Source: Clostridium sp. (GTDB taxonomy: Bacteria > Bacillota > Clostridia > Lachnospirales > Lachnospiraceae). From it: DNA of 64,000 nucleotides. The notes beneath the pieces are model-generated. The model made no database searches. It was not told the origin of the DNA and saw nothing but the letters and a program-made list of their open reading frames with translations. Made by a program: the position numbers and the translations under genes. The stretch is from contig JAISOV010000024.1 of assembly GCA_031275405.1 (NCBI GenBank), forward strand, positions 124,001 to 188,000, written 5' to 3'. This document shows positions 35,932 to 45,588 of the stretch, in pieces (positions within the stretch are counted from its first letter, which is position 1; each line of letters starts with the position of its first letter).

Positions 35932-38517
35932 CTATTGCCCGCAGAAGACCCTCAGCTCCATCTTCCCCTCCTCCACGCGCACCCGGACGGCTCCCGAGGC
36001 CGACGTCAGAAAGACCGCCGCTCCGGTTTCCTCAAGACGTTGCAGCAGTTCCTTGTGGGGATGTCCGTAGCTGTTGTTCCGGCCGCAGGAAATCACGGCC
36101 ACAGCCGGGTCGAGCTGATCCAGGAACGCCTGGGATGTGGAGTTCCGGGAGCCGTGATGGGCGACTTTCAGCACGGTGAGGTTTTCGATCCGGCGCTCCG
36201 CCAGCTCCAGCAGCAGCCGTTCTTCCCCCTTTCCCTCCACATCCCCGGTCAGCAGCAGGGAAAAGTCTCCGGCTTCCACCAGATAGCACAGGGAATACGC
36301 ATTTGCGTCCGCCGCTTCATAGCCGTCAGGCGGATGCAGGCAGAGGAAGCTTATGTCTTTGCTGTTCCAGGCGCTCCCCGCCGCCATGTAACATACCGGA
36401 ACCGCCGGTTCCCCGGCGCTTTCTCCCTCTCCGGCGTTTCCTCCTTCCCCGCCGCTTCCTTCCCCTCCCAGAAGCCCCTCAAATTCCTGTCTCCGGGAGT
36501 CTGCGGCGATGGCCGGAAGCACCATCTTTCCGATAGCGATCCCGTGTTCCTCCCCCATTTCCAGCAGCTCCAAGATCCCGCTGTAATGGTCTGTATCCGG
36601 ATGGGAGATAAACACGGCGTCCAGGTAAGTGATTCCTTGCTGTTTCAGATACGGAAGGATGGCGTATTTCCCGATCTGCCGCCGGGAACTGCTGCCGCCG
36701 TCGAACAGGTACACCTCGCCCGTTTCTGTCTGGATACAGATACAGTCTCCCTGCCCCACATCCAGAAAATCTATGGCAAGCCCGCTGCGGAAGCGAAAGC
36801 CCAGCACCAGCACCGCCGCCGCCAGCCAGATCTGCTTTCCGGGCCGGAACCTCCTTGGTTTCCCCGTTCGTTCCCGCCGCGCCGCATACCGCGGCGCAAA
36901 CCGGCTTTTGTCTTTCCCCCTTTCCTCCCCTCTCTTCTCACTTCCTTCTTCGCCGTTCTTTCCTCCGCGTTCCTCCTTTCCGCCTTTATCCGCTCCTTTT
37001 TCTTCTTGACCGCCACGCTTCTTCCAAAGTCCGGAGACTTTGCGCGCGGCATAAAGCCCGGGCGGAAAGAAGGCCCTGTCTTTCCCCGCCCTCCGCGGCG
37101 GCTTCCGCCATATCAGCGCCGCCAGCATGGCATAATACAGGACGACCTGCCAGGCTCCGGGCTGTCCCGGACGCCAGGTATGGAACGGCAGTTTTTCAAA
37201 CAGGGAACATAAGACGTCATAAAAGGCAAGAATCGCCTGCGCCGCCCAGGCCAAAACCCCCGCGCCGGGAAACAGGAGAACCGCCATCCCCGCCGCCAGC
37301 AGCGGCCCTGCCAGAGGGAGGATCACGGCGTTCAGGACGACGGAGTACAGGGGGATTTCATAAAAATACCAGAGCTGGATCGGAAGAAGGAACAGCGTGA
37401 CCGACAGCCCGGCCAAGAGAAGCCCGCGCAGGTTCTTCCCCGCCGCCCGGCTGATCTTTTCCCAGAAGCAGCCGGACAGCCATCCTCCGTTCCCCCCGCT
37501 GCCCTCTCTGCCCGCTTCCTTTTTCCGCCCCTTCTCCAGCACGGGCAGAAGAAGCCCCAGCCCGCAGACGGAACCGAACGACAGCAGGAAGCCGCTATGG
37601 TACAGGTACTGCGGCTGTCCGGCCAGCAGGACGACCGCCAGGATCCCCAGTGCCGTTACCATGTCATAAGTCCTCCCCACACATTCCCCGGCCATCCTGA
37701 TCAGGAACATGCCGACAGCCCGCTGCGCGGACACCCCCATCCCGGTCAGGATCCCGTAAAGGAGCAGGAGCGCCCCGCCTGTGACGGCCGCCGCCGGAAC
37801 CGGGCAGCGCAGCCTCCGCAGGAGCCGGTAGACGCCCAGGCCGATCATGCTGATGTGAAGCCCGGAAATGCTCAAGAGATGTATCATGCCATTGCGTCTG
37901 TAGCGTTCGGCCACTTCAGCGTCCAAAGCCTGCCTGTCCCCCAAGAGCATGGCAGCCAGAACAGAAGCCTCCTTTTCCGGGAAGCTCCGGTACAGTCTGG
38001 CCTTCGCCCCTTCCCGCAGCTGATAAAGCCCCTCCCCGATCCAAGAGCGGCGTCCGTCCGTGGCTGATACAGCGGCCTTTTTCAAGCGTCCGCCCAGCTG
38101 CAGGCTCCGATAATATTGTGCTTCGTGGAATCCTCCCGGATTGGTTGCCTGAGAAAAATAAGAAAACTGACCTGTGATCTGGATCTTCTCTCCGATGGAG
38201 GGAACGTCTTCCCCCTCCGTTTCACAGAGCAGACCATAAGAAAAATAAGACTCGTTCTTTCCCGTATACGCGCCGATTTCCTGGAGGGAAACTGAGCGGA
38301 GATCAAGAATCACCTGTTCCCGCCCGAAACTGCGGCGGCTTTCTTTCCGATATACCCGGCCTGTCACCGTCAGCCGGTCTTCCTCCAGAACTTCCCTGCC
38401 TGCCGCCGTCCGCAGCGCCGCGGCGACAGCCTGTTCCTCCGGCGGCTTCCAACGCTGCCAGATCCCGGCCAAGGCGATCAGACACAGGCATACCAGAAAC
38501 AATGGGCGCCGTACCAT
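35932..38517 (-). CDS. comEC: DNA internalization channel ComEC/Rec2
   Basis: Membrane channel for single-stranded DNA uptake. It is 861 residues: two N-terminal spans, an OB-like DUF4131 part, the competence domain (YRRNGMIHLLSISGLHISMIG at about 210) with many spans, and a C-terminal metallo-beta-lactamase-like domain. The last has FLDVGQGDCICIQT, FISHPDTDHYSG and KVAHHGSRNSTS. A charged, low-complexity linker of about 60 residues (KGGKEERGGKNGEEGSEKRG) separates the membrane and hydrolase parts, and a Gly/Glu insert lies inside the hydrolase. The start has AAGGAG. It follows the GerMN gene by 18 bases. Confidence 0.95.
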   Translation of the reverse strand: MVRRPLFLVCLCLIALAGIWQRWKPPEEQAVAAALRTAAGREVLEEDRLTVTGRVYRKESRRSFGREQVILDLRSVSLQEIGAYTGKNESYFSYGLLCETEGEDVPSIGEKIQITGQFSYFSQATNPGGFHEAQYYRSLQLGGRLKKAAVSATDGRRSWIGEGLYQLREGAKARLYRSFPEKEASVLAAMLLGDRQALDAEVAERYRRNGMIHLLSISGLHISMIGLGVYRLLRRLRCPVPAAAVTGGALLLLYGILTGMGVSAQRAVGMFLIRMAGECVGRTYDMVTALGILAVVLLAGQPQYLYHSGFLLSFGSVCGLGLLLPVLEKGRKKEAGREGSGGNGGWLSGCFWEKISRAAGKNLRGLLLAGLSVTLFLLPIQLWYFYEIPLYSVVLNAVILPLAGPLLAAGMAVLLFPGAGVLAWAAQAILAFYDVLCSLFEKLPFHTWRPGQPGAWQVVLYYAMLAALIWRKPPRRAGKDRAFFPPGLYAARKVSGLWKKRGGQEEKGADKGGKEERGGKNGEEGSEKRGEERGKDKSRFAPRYAARRERTGKPRRFRPGKQIWLAAAVLVLGFRFRSGLAIDFLDVGQGDCICIQTETGEVYLFDGGSSSRRQIGKYAILPYLKQQGITYLDAVFISHPDTDHYSGILELLEMGEEHGIAIGKMVLPAIAADSRRQEFEGLLGGEGSGGEGGNAGEGESAGEPAVPVCYMAAGSAWNSKDISFLCLHPPDGYEAADANAYSLCYLVEAGDFSLLLTGDVEGKGEERLLLELAERRIENLTVLKVAHHGSRNSTSQAFLDQLDPAVAVISCGRNNSYGHPHKELLQRLEETGAAVFLTSASGAVRVRVEEGKMELRVFCGQ

Positions 38518-38535
38518 AGGCGCTGCTCCTTTCCC

Positions 38536-39552
38536 CTAATGCTCCGGTGCTTCCACCAGATCTAAATTACGTTCAAACACCGTGCCGAAGCTGTATTTCT
38601 CCCGAAAGACTCCCGAGCTGTTCCCGTTGATCGTGATCTGTACTTTGTTGATGCTGCTCAGCTCCGCCAGGGAATCTACGATGGAATAAATCACCACGTC
38701 CGCTGTCGCGTTACCCGCCGGAGTCAGAAACGCATCGTCTAAGCTGACATAGCAGATCCCGTCCTTCGTCATGACGCTGATGATCCTCGTATCCGGATGG
38801 ATCGCCGGATAAATGCCGTCTCTGCCCGGGCCTTTGATCAGCTCTTCGACGACCAGCTTTTCCAGCGAGATGTTGCTGTTGTACAGCTTCGTCCGGTTTT
38901 CGGCGACCAGGGCGGTTCCGCTCTCGTTGGCAAAATACAGTTTCAGGTGTACCTTCTCATAAGTATTGATCTCGCTTCCCGCATTGTTCCGGAACTGGTC
39001 GGCATTCATCCATCCCACCACATTGTCCAGGTTATCATACAGAGGGTTGCCTTCCACCGTGAACCCCACAAAATTGATCCCCTTTATCTGGGTCAGCGTC
39101 AGGACGATGGCGGCGCGCGCCAAGACCTCCGTGGTAGGCGGCAGCCCTTTGTAGCGCCCGTCCACCTCCAGCCTGATCTTGCCGTTCTCCAGGGTATAAG
39201 CCAGCAGGGAAAAACCCATGTTCAGCGGCGCCTTATACGCCAGTTTCTCCGGAATGGCGGACAGCCGCTCCAACACCTCTTCCAGCTGCCCTTCCAGAGT
39301 ATCCGACTGCATGACATACTCCCGTGTTTCCACTTTGGTTTCCGGTACGCTTACATAATAGATGTGGATCAGCCCCTCCGGCTGCGCTTCCTGTTTCTCG
39401 CAGGCTGTGATCCCCGACAGGCAGAAGCAGAAAAGCACTATGCCGACGGCCGCATGGAAGCCGTCCCGGAAACGCGCCCGAAGCCCCCCGGTACGGATGG
39501 ATCTGCCTGTTTTCCCGGTTCCCGGGATGTTTACGGCACCTGAAATCTTCAT
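38536..39552 (-). CDS. GerMN-domain lipoprotein
   Basis: A 338-residue lipoprotein (signal ending SGITAC). The GerMN repeats are LVVEELIKGPGRDG and VSLDDAFLTP, with earlier half ILTLTQIKGINFVGFTVEG. In sporulating Firmicutes GerM is a spore-envelope protein; here, behind a sensor kinase, it more likely plays an LpqB-like role in modulating the kinase at the surface. ATG 39552 is preferred, with GGAGGAAGTG directly upstream. ATG 39573 overlaps the kinase stop and would add seven residues. Confidence 0.85.
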   Translation of the reverse strand: MKISGAVNIPGTGKTGRSIRTGGLRARFRDGFHAAVGIVLFCFCLSGITACEKQEAQPEGLIHIYYVSVPETKVETREYVMQSDTLEGQLEEVLERLSAIPEKLAYKAPLNMGFSLLAYTLENGKIRLEVDGRYKGLPPTTEVLARAAIVLTLTQIKGINFVGFTVEGNPLYDNLDNVVGWMNADQFRNNAGSEINTYEKVHLKLYFANESGTALVAENRTKLYNSNISLEKLVVEELIKGPGRDGIYPAIHPDTRIISVMTKDGICYVSLDDAFLTPAGNATADVVIYSIVDSLAELSSINKVQITINGNSSGVFREKYSFGTVFERNLDLVEAPEH

Positions 39553-39569
39553 CACTTCCTCCGAAAGCC

Positions 39570-41171
39570 TCATGCCAGATACGTCAGCGGGATCCTCATC
39601 CGGAAGCTGCTCCCCTCGCCTTCCTTGCTGGTCACGGTGATGGAACCCCGGTGCATCAGGATGGCTCTCCTGGTAATCGCCAGCCCTAAGCCGGTACCCC
39701 CGATTTCCCGGGAATGGGATTTTTCCACCCGGTAGAACCGCTCATAGATATGCGTAAGTGCTTCCTCCGGTATCCCGATGCCGGTATCCGTCACCTCAAA
39801 AAGGAAGCTCTGGTGATCCGCGTCCAGCAGGACTTTGACGCAGCCATTCTCCTTGTTATACTTGATCGCGTTCTCTACCAGATTCGTCATGGCCAGCGTC
39901 ATCTTGACCTCATCCACCTCCGCCACCACCGTCCGGATGCTTTCCAGCACCACTTCCACGTTCTTTTTCCGGGCCAGCGGCCTTAAACGCCGGAGAACCA
40001 GTTCCGCAAGATTGTTGATGTCAATCGGCACAATATTCAGATCCTGTACCTTTTTGTCCATTTTGACCAGCGCCAGCAGATCCGTGATGATCTGGTTCTC
40101 CCGGTCGATCTCCGACACGATGTCCGCCATGAATTCCTGGTACAGCTCCAGGGGAACGTCCCTCTGGGACGTCAGGGAATCCGCCAGTACCTTCATCGAG
40201 GTCAGGGGCGTCTTGAGTTCATGGGATACGTTGGCGACAAACTCCTGCCGGGAATCATCCAGCACTTTCATGCGCTCCAGAAGCTGGTTGAACGCGTCCA
40301 CGATATGCACCGTCTCCGCATAATCCGGAACCGAGATCTTTTCATCGCTATAGCCTACCTGTACCTCGTTGATGGCCTGCGTCACCCGGCTGAAAGGCTT
40401 CGTCAGCACTCCGGACAGGAGATACGCCAGCGCCACGATCGCCATGATCATGATGGTCTCCACGATCAGCGCCTTGCGGTTGAGTACTTCCATGGTAGCC
40501 GTAATGGTGTCATTGGAAATACTGATCAGCATGGCTCCCCGGATGAGCGTCTTGCTCTCCGCGCCGCCCGCCGTGTACACGCCGCTCCCCTCCGCCCCCA
40601 GGCCTTCCCATTCGCCGTCCGTGAGCGGAACCGTCTCCGTAATCGGGATGATCAGCTCGATGTAGCCATTTTCGGAATCATAGTTGGACAGGCTCTCGCC
40701 CTTGAAGCACCGGATGACTTCTTCGGAAATGATGGTCTTGCCCACGCTGATGTCATAAGTGTCCTTGATGATCTTGAAGTTCCCGTTAATGATCTGCACC
40801 CGTCCGTCATACAGGCTGGCTAAGGTGTCCAGCTCCGCGTTGATGACTTCCTTGGAAGCGGCGGTACTCTGTTTCTCCAGCAGCTCCACCTCCACCTGCG
40901 TAAGCCCTGCGGACTGCGCGGTACTCTGCTGGGGCGACGGCTTATGATTCAGATAGTTTTTGCTGATCAGATGATTGGCGATGATCATCATCTGATTCTG
41001 CACCGTGTCGATACGATGCTGTACCGCCAGTTCCTCGTAGTTTCCCACGATCCCGTAATGCAGGAAAATACTCGGCACGACCCCGACCACCATCATGATC
41101 AAGAAGAGCCGCGCCCGCAGGCTAGGCAGCCGAACCAGTTTTTTCAGGTTCCTGAGAATGTTCCCAAACAT
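39570..41171 (-). CDS. sensor histidine kinase (WalK/PhoR-like)
   Basis: A 533-residue membrane kinase. Span 1 is at about 21-40, an extracellular sensor domain of about 190 residues follows, span 2 is at about 234-256, and then HAMP. The dimerisation domain has the phospho-acceptor His near 317 (VANVSHELKTPLTS). The ATPase domain has NLVENAIKYN, DTGIGIPEE and GGTGLGLAIT. ATG 41171 with GGAG 6 bases upstream was chosen; GTG 41189, directly after the regulator stop, is an alternative. It is coupled to the response regulator upstream and the GerMN gene downstream. Confidence 0.95.
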   Translation of the reverse strand: MFGNILRNLKKLVRLPSLRARLFLIMMVVGVVPSIFLHYGIVGNYEELAVQHRIDTVQNQMMIIANHLISKNYLNHKPSPQQSTAQSAGLTQVEVELLEKQSTAASKEVINAELDTLASLYDGRVQIINGNFKIIKDTYDISVGKTIISEEVIRCFKGESLSNYDSENGYIELIIPITETVPLTDGEWEGLGAEGSGVYTAGGAESKTLIRGAMLISISNDTITATMEVLNRKALIVETIMIMAIVALAYLLSGVLTKPFSRVTQAINEVQVGYSDEKISVPDYAETVHIVDAFNQLLERMKVLDDSRQEFVANVSHELKTPLTSMKVLADSLTSQRDVPLELYQEFMADIVSEIDRENQIITDLLALVKMDKKVQDLNIVPIDINNLAELVLRRLRPLARKKNVEVVLESIRTVVAEVDEVKMTLAMTNLVENAIKYNKENGCVKVLLDADHQSFLFEVTDTGIGIPEEALTHIYERFYRVEKSHSREIGGTGLGLAITRRAILMHRGSITVTSKEGEGSSFRMRIPLTYLA

Positions 41172-41189
41172 GTTCCGCTCCAACTTCAC

Positions 41190-41879
41190 TTATAAAAAGT
41201 AATATCCGACGCCCCACTTGGTATGTACATACTTAGGCTCTTCGGGATTCTCTTCGATTTTTTTCCGGAGCCTCCGGATATGCACATCCACGGTACGCAC
41301 GTCGCCCGGATAATCCGTCCCCCAGACAAGCTTGAGAAGCTTCTCCCGGCTGTATACCTTGTCCGGGTTGCGCATCAGCAGTTCCAGCACTTCAAATTCC
41401 TTGGCAGTCAGCCCGATCTCCCTGTCGCCGATATACGTCCTCCTGCCCTCGCAGTCCAGTTTCATGTTCCTGCTCTGAATCACGCCGGTCTCGTTCCCGC
41501 CGGTCTTTCTGGGGTCGGCCCTGCGCATGATCGCCTTCATGCGCGCCTTGACCTCCAGAATATTGAAAGGCTTGGTGATATAATCATCCGCTCCATATTC
41601 CAGGCCTAGGATCTTGTCCATATCATCGTCCTTCGCGGTGAGCATCAGGATGGGGACGCTGGAAAACTCCCGGATCTGCTGGCAGACTTCAAAGCCGGTC
41701 AGCTTCGGAAGCATGACGTCCAGCAGAATCATATCGTATTGGTTTTTCCTGGCAAGTTCCAAAGCCTCTTCCCCGTCATAGGCGCAGTCCACCCGCATTT
41801 CCTCCTGTTCCAAGCTGAAACGGATCCCCTTGACAATCAGTTTTTCATCATCTACCAGCAGAACTCTTTTCCCTGCCAT
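41190..41879 (-). CDS. OmpR-family response regulator (WalR/PhoP-like)
   Basis: A 229-residue regulator. The receiver domain has LLVDDEK and the phospho-acceptor Asp in MILLDVMLPK, then MLTAKDDD and KPFN. The C-terminal winged helix carries GLTAKEFEVLELLM and TVDVHIRRLRKKIE with KWGVGYYFL at the end. It is first in a regulator-kinase-GerMN-comEC run. The partner stress or wall signal is not shown by sequence. Confidence 0.96.
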   Translation of the reverse strand: MAGKRVLLVDDEKLIVKGIRFSLEQEEMRVDCAYDGEEALELARKNQYDMILLDVMLPKLTGFEVCQQIREFSSVPILMLTAKDDDMDKILGLEYGADDYITKPFNILEVKARMKAIMRRADPRKTGGNETGVIQSRNMKLDCEGRRTYIGDREIGLTAKEFEVLELLMRNPDKVYSREKLLKLVWGTDYPGDVRTVDVHIRRLRKKIEENPEEPKYVHTKWGVGYYFL

Positions 41880-41910
41880 TTTTTCAGCCCTTTCTTACAG
41901 AAAGATCCGA

Positions 41911-41995
41911 TTCTTCAAACGCCTCTTCCCGCCACACCTCTTCCGCGACTTTCCAGTCCCATTCCGCTGTCAGCATATTCCCTGTCTCCGATCCT
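41911..41995 (-). repeat. partial duplicate of the Rpn gene 3' region
   Basis: Nearly identical to 42112-42196, offset 201 bp (67 codons). It lies just past the Rpn stop codon and still reads NMLTAEWDWKVAEEVWREEA in the same frame. It is a remnant of a tandem duplication or a second gene copy. Confidence 0.85.
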
Positions 41996-42846
41996 CACTG
42001 CAGGGATTTTATGGTGTCCGTGTCCAGGCCCGTGACTTTCCGGATGAGGCTCACCGGCAGCTTCTCTTCCAGCATTTTTCTGGCGGCTTCCAGTTTCCCT
42101 CTTTCCAGCCCTTCTTCAAACGCCTCTTCCCGCCACACCTCTTCCGCGACTTTCCAGTCCCATTCCGCTGTCAGCATATTCTCTACCTCCGATCCGTTCC
42201 TGGTCAAGAACTCCTTTAAGATGTTTTGCCTGATACAGTCCTGCACCGCCTTCCCGACGCTCTCCTCCTTCGTCAGCCCTTCTTTCTGGAAGCTGCGTAC
42301 CAGATGGATGAAATAACTGTAACCGCCTAGGTTCCTGTCCTTCTCCAGTATCCGGGGCGATCTCCCGTAGTTGATGTTCACCACCGTCACTTCCAGCTCC
42401 AGCATAGGCGCTCCCCTGCCCGCCGCTTCCCGGAATGCGTCCGACAGGCACAGAACCTGCCTGTCCGGCACGTCCTGTGTTCCGTTGAACAGCACATAAA
42501 ACTCCGGCATAGGGATCCTCACCAGACGCTTCCGGTACAGCTCCCGGCTGCTCAGGATCTTCTCGTACACCCTTGCAAGGTAGAGCAGGCAGCGCAGGGG
42601 CATGTTCTCGTTGATGGTGGACTGGTGTTCGATCAGCACCACCAGCCTGTCTTCTATCGTGAACGACAGATCATTCAGCTGCTCCTTGAACAGCACGTCC
42701 TCTAAGGTATTGATCCGGACTTGCGCGTCCGGCCGGTAATGCCCGTCGGTCAATGCGTTATATAAGGAAACCAGCTTTTCCTCATCGCGGAAAAGAGCCG
42801 TGAAAACGGAGTCCTTATAGTTTCTGTTGACTGCCGTCCTATTCAC
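41995..42846 (-). CDS. Rpn-family recombination-promoting nuclease / putative transposase
   Basis: A 283-residue PD-(D/E)XK-type nuclease of the Rpn group. It starts NRNYKDSVFTALFRDEEKL and has the nuclease core LSFTIEDRLVVLIEHQST, where the acid and E-x-Q belong to the active site, and IPMPEFYVLFNGT. The C-terminus is a charged helical region. These genes are common in multiple copies in gut Firmicutes and promote recA-independent recombination in E. coli. The start is GTG 42846, with GAAGGGG almost touching it. Confidence 0.85.
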   Translation of the reverse strand: MNRTAVNRNYKDSVFTALFRDEEKLVSLYNALTDGHYRPDAQVRINTLEDVLFKEQLNDLSFTIEDRLVVLIEHQSTINENMPLRCLLYLARVYEKILSSRELYRKRLVRIPMPEFYVLFNGTQDVPDRQVLCLSDAFREAAGRGAPMLELEVTVVNINYGRSPRILEKDRNLGGYSYFIHLVRSFQKEGLTKEESVGKAVQDCIRQNILKEFLTRNGSEVENMLTAEWDWKVAEEVWREEAFEEGLERGKLEAARKMLEEKLPVSLIRKVTGLDTDTIKSLQ

Positions 42847-43006
42847 CCCCTTCTATCTGTTCGGGATCCGCGCCTAGGGCATGGCTGCCATACCGCTATG
42901 CCGGATCCGCCCTGCGCGCTCCCCTCACATTTCGGCGCGCGGTCTGGGAACCGTCCGCCTCTTATGGCCGGCACAAAACCTGAAAGGCATTGCCCTTTTA
43001 CGGCTC

Positions 43007-43771
43007 TCAGACTGTGATTCGCTCCTTGATTTTTGAAAAAGCATAGTCCTTAATCCCCGGTACTTTCATAATATCCTGAATCGCCGAAAATGCCCCGTTC
43101 CGCTCCCGGTAAGCGATAATATCGGCGGCACGGCTTTCCCCGATTCCCGGCAGGGTACAAAGCTGCGCCGAATCCGCCGTGTTGATATTGACCAGTCCTC
43201 CCGTGAGACCCTTCCCCGCAGATCCGTTTCCCGTAGCTTGCCCGGTACTCAGATCCTCCCAGGCCGTCTGCTCCTCGTCCTCCGGGGTGGGGATGAACAG
43301 TTTTTCCCCGTCCGCCACAAAGGCCGCCAGGTTGATCCGGTTCCCATCCGCGTCTTCCCGCAGACCGCCCGCCGCCTTTACGGCGGCATCCGCCCGGCTG
43401 TCCTCCGGCAGCTTCACCACTCCCGGCCGGTTCACCGCGCCGCAGACATACACATAAATAAATTCCCGTTCCCTCGCCGCCGCTTCCGGAAGCGTCCGCA
43501 AGACAAGCGTTTCCCCCGCCGTGTCCTCCACGGCGTCCGTATCCTCCACGGCATCCGTATCCTCTGCGGTGTCCCTCACGGCGCCCCTTCCCTCTAATTC
43601 CAGCGTAAGCGCAGTTTCCTCCGCGGCACAGCCGCTTGACATCCCGCAAAAAAGAAGACCCGAAACAACCGCCGCCAAAGCGGTTCTCCCTTTGCAGCTT
43701 CCTTTTTCCCAAAAACACGGCGCAGGCCGCAGGCGCTCCGCATGTTCCGTATTTCGCAGTCCTTTCATCAT
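43007..43771 (-). CDS. comEA: competence protein ComEA
   Basis: Surface DNA receptor for transformation. It is 254 residues: a lipoprotein-like signal (LLFCGMSSGC), then a short acidic repeat (EDTDAV twice plus a third partial copy), an SLBB domain (YVYVCGAVNRPGVVKLPE at about 105-165), and two helix-hairpin-helix motifs at the end (VNINTADSAQLCTLPGIGE, MKVPGIKDYAFSKIK). Anchoring by lipid rather than by a span is less common for ComEA. It has its own promoter at 43844-43872. ComEC is 4 kb away on the same strand. Confidence 0.93.
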   Translation of the reverse strand: MMKGLRNTEHAERLRPAPCFWEKGSCKGRTALAAVVSGLLFCGMSSGCAAEETALTLELEGRGAVRDTAEDTDAVEDTDAVEDTAGETLVLRTLPEAAAREREFIYVYVCGAVNRPGVVKLPEDSRADAAVKAAGGLREDADGNRINLAAFVADGEKLFIPTPEDEEQTAWEDLSTGQATGNGSAGKGLTGGLVNINTADSAQLCTLPGIGESRAADIIAYRERNGAFSAIQDIMKVPGIKDYAFSKIKERITV

Positions 43772-43843
43772 AGTTTCCTTTCTCCTTTCCTGTTCCGGAA
43801 GACCGTCCGGGAAAAAGGAATGCCTCTCTATGCTGATAACTTT

Positions 43844-43872
43844 ATTGTAAAATAAACTGCGGCAATTTACAA
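43844..43872 (-). promoter_or_regulatory. promoter for comEA
   Basis: On the minus strand TTGTAA, 17 bases, TACAAT, about 70 bases ahead of the start. The rest of the gap to 44053 holds nothing I can identify. Confidence 0.65.
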
Positions 43873-44053
43873 GTAAGAAAGTCAGAAATTTATGGTTACG
43901 GAAACCACCGATGGACTGTCAGGAAAACTACGGATGGATCGTTATGAAAGTTGCGGATTTACCGTTACGGATCCCAGTTACGCCGGGATTCAGCCGAACC
44001 GGATCCGGCGTATGATCCCGCTGACCGGAAACATCGACGTGCCTTCATGTCTC

Positions 44054-45571
44054 CTAGGGGAAGCGGGCCGCTTTCTGATAAGAGTAGCCTCTGTCGCTCT
44101 CCGTGGAGACTTCAAAAAGTTCAAAGAGAAGAACCGCGTGACGGTCGAGCCGTATTTCGGCCTGCACCTCTGCGTTTTCCGGCTCCAGCCGCCTGGAGGA
44201 AAGGTACGGGGCCGCCGCCTGTCTCAACAGTTTCTTCTGTCCGCCGGTCAGGGTGGCCGGTTCCCCCATGTCGTGCCACAGTTTGAGCGGATTGCCATGC
44301 GCTTCATCGACCAGTTTCGTGAGCAGGCAGTATTCCCGCTCCTGCCTGGCAGGGAAGTCAAACCGCAGATGCAGCGTGTCGCTGCCGGATTTCATGGGCA
44401 GGTTCCATGCCACGCCGCAGTAACTGCCGTCTTCCCTGCGCACGACCACCGCTTCTTCGGAGAAATGCACACAGTTCCCCTTCAGCTGTTTGTAAAACTG
44501 GAAAGTCCAGAAAGTAGGCTTGGGGATCCCGCCGTTGGCGACCAGCCCGAAGCCTCCGTGGAACGGGGTAAAAGGAACGCCGGACTCTTCAAAAATATCC
44601 CCGAACGTCCAGTAAGAATACGAATCGTATTCCTCGCCCAGTCTGCTCAACAGATAGGCGATGTAGGCGGCGTTTCGGTTGGTGTCATGCACGGGGGTTC
44701 TCGAGGAATAGGACGTGTTAAATTCCGTCAGGTGGAACTCCAGCCCTTTATATTCCGCAAAGCTGTCCAGGATCTTTCTGCTGGCATGGATTTCTTTCAG
44801 GCTCTCGTCCGGATCCCTCAGCTCACAGTAACCGTAACGCCCCTCATAGACCGGAGCTTCGATACAGTAATGATGTCTGGTCGCGAAGTCCAACGGGATC
44901 TTCTCCTTGCGGCAGAATTCCAGGAAAGCGCTCAGCCACTCTTGATCCCGTATCCCGCAGAGCGCGGGGCCTCCCACCCGAAACCGGGGATCCACCGTTT
45001 TCACCGCTTCAAACGTCACTTGAAACAGCCGGAAATACTCGTCCATGTCGGCATCTTTCCAGAAACCGTCCAGATTCGGCTCATTCCACACCTCGATAGG
45101 CCAAGAACACACCTCCTCCGCCCCGTACCTCTCCATCAGATGACGGAGCGTGGCCCGCACCAGCTTCCCCCAGTCCTCATAGCTTTTGGGCGGCGTCACA
45201 TTCCCCTTCCAGGCAAAAACCGTCTGGCTCCCGGAAGCCAGTTTCTCCGGCATGAAGCCCAGCTCCAGAAACGGGCGGAGGGAAAGCTCCCGATAGGCAT
45301 CCATCACCATGTCCAGATAGGTGAAATTGTATTCCGCCTGCCGTTCCCCGGACTCGTCGGTATATTCCTGATAGATCGCCATGTCATCGCAGAACAGCCC
45401 ATGCCCTCTGATATACCGGAAGCCGATTTCCTCCTGAACCAGCCTGAGCTGCTCCTGGTATTCCCTCTGCAGCGCAAGCCCCATCCTCCCCGTTCCGACA
45501 CAGTCATCCGCCCTGTTGCGAAACGCAAATCCCCCCTCGGCACGGATGCCGTATTGCCTGAACCCGCACAT
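44054..45571 (-). CDS. GH39 family glycosidase (beta-xylosidase-like)
   Basis: A 505-residue probable cytosolic glycosidase (no signal peptide). A TIM barrel has the acid/base Glu in EVWNEPN (about residue 164) and the nucleophile Glu in FHLTEFNTSY (about 283), followed by a C-terminal beta domain. GFRYIRGHGLFCDDM and SYWTFGDIFEE are usual GH39 marks. ATG 45571 (MCGFRQYGIR) has AAGGAG upstream. It follows rfbD by 17 bases. The substrate may be xylo-oligosaccharide or another beta-glycoside. Confidence 0.9.
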   Translation of the reverse strand: MCGFRQYGIRAEGGFAFRNRADDCVGTGRMGLALQREYQEQLRLVQEEIGFRYIRGHGLFCDDMAIYQEYTDESGERQAEYNFTYLDMVMDAYRELSLRPFLELGFMPEKLASGSQTVFAWKGNVTPPKSYEDWGKLVRATLRHLMERYGAEEVCSWPIEVWNEPNLDGFWKDADMDEYFRLFQVTFEAVKTVDPRFRVGGPALCGIRDQEWLSAFLEFCRKEKIPLDFATRHHYCIEAPVYEGRYGYCELRDPDESLKEIHASRKILDSFAEYKGLEFHLTEFNTSYSSRTPVHDTNRNAAYIAYLLSRLGEEYDSYSYWTFGDIFEESGVPFTPFHGGFGLVANGGIPKPTFWTFQFYKQLKGNCVHFSEEAVVVRREDGSYCGVAWNLPMKSGSDTLHLRFDFPARQEREYCLLTKLVDEAHGNPLKLWHDMGEPATLTGGQKKLLRQAAAPYLSSRRLEPENAEVQAEIRLDRHAVLLFELFEVSTESDRGYSYQKAARFP

Positions 45572-45588
45572 CAGCCCCTGCTCCTTCC

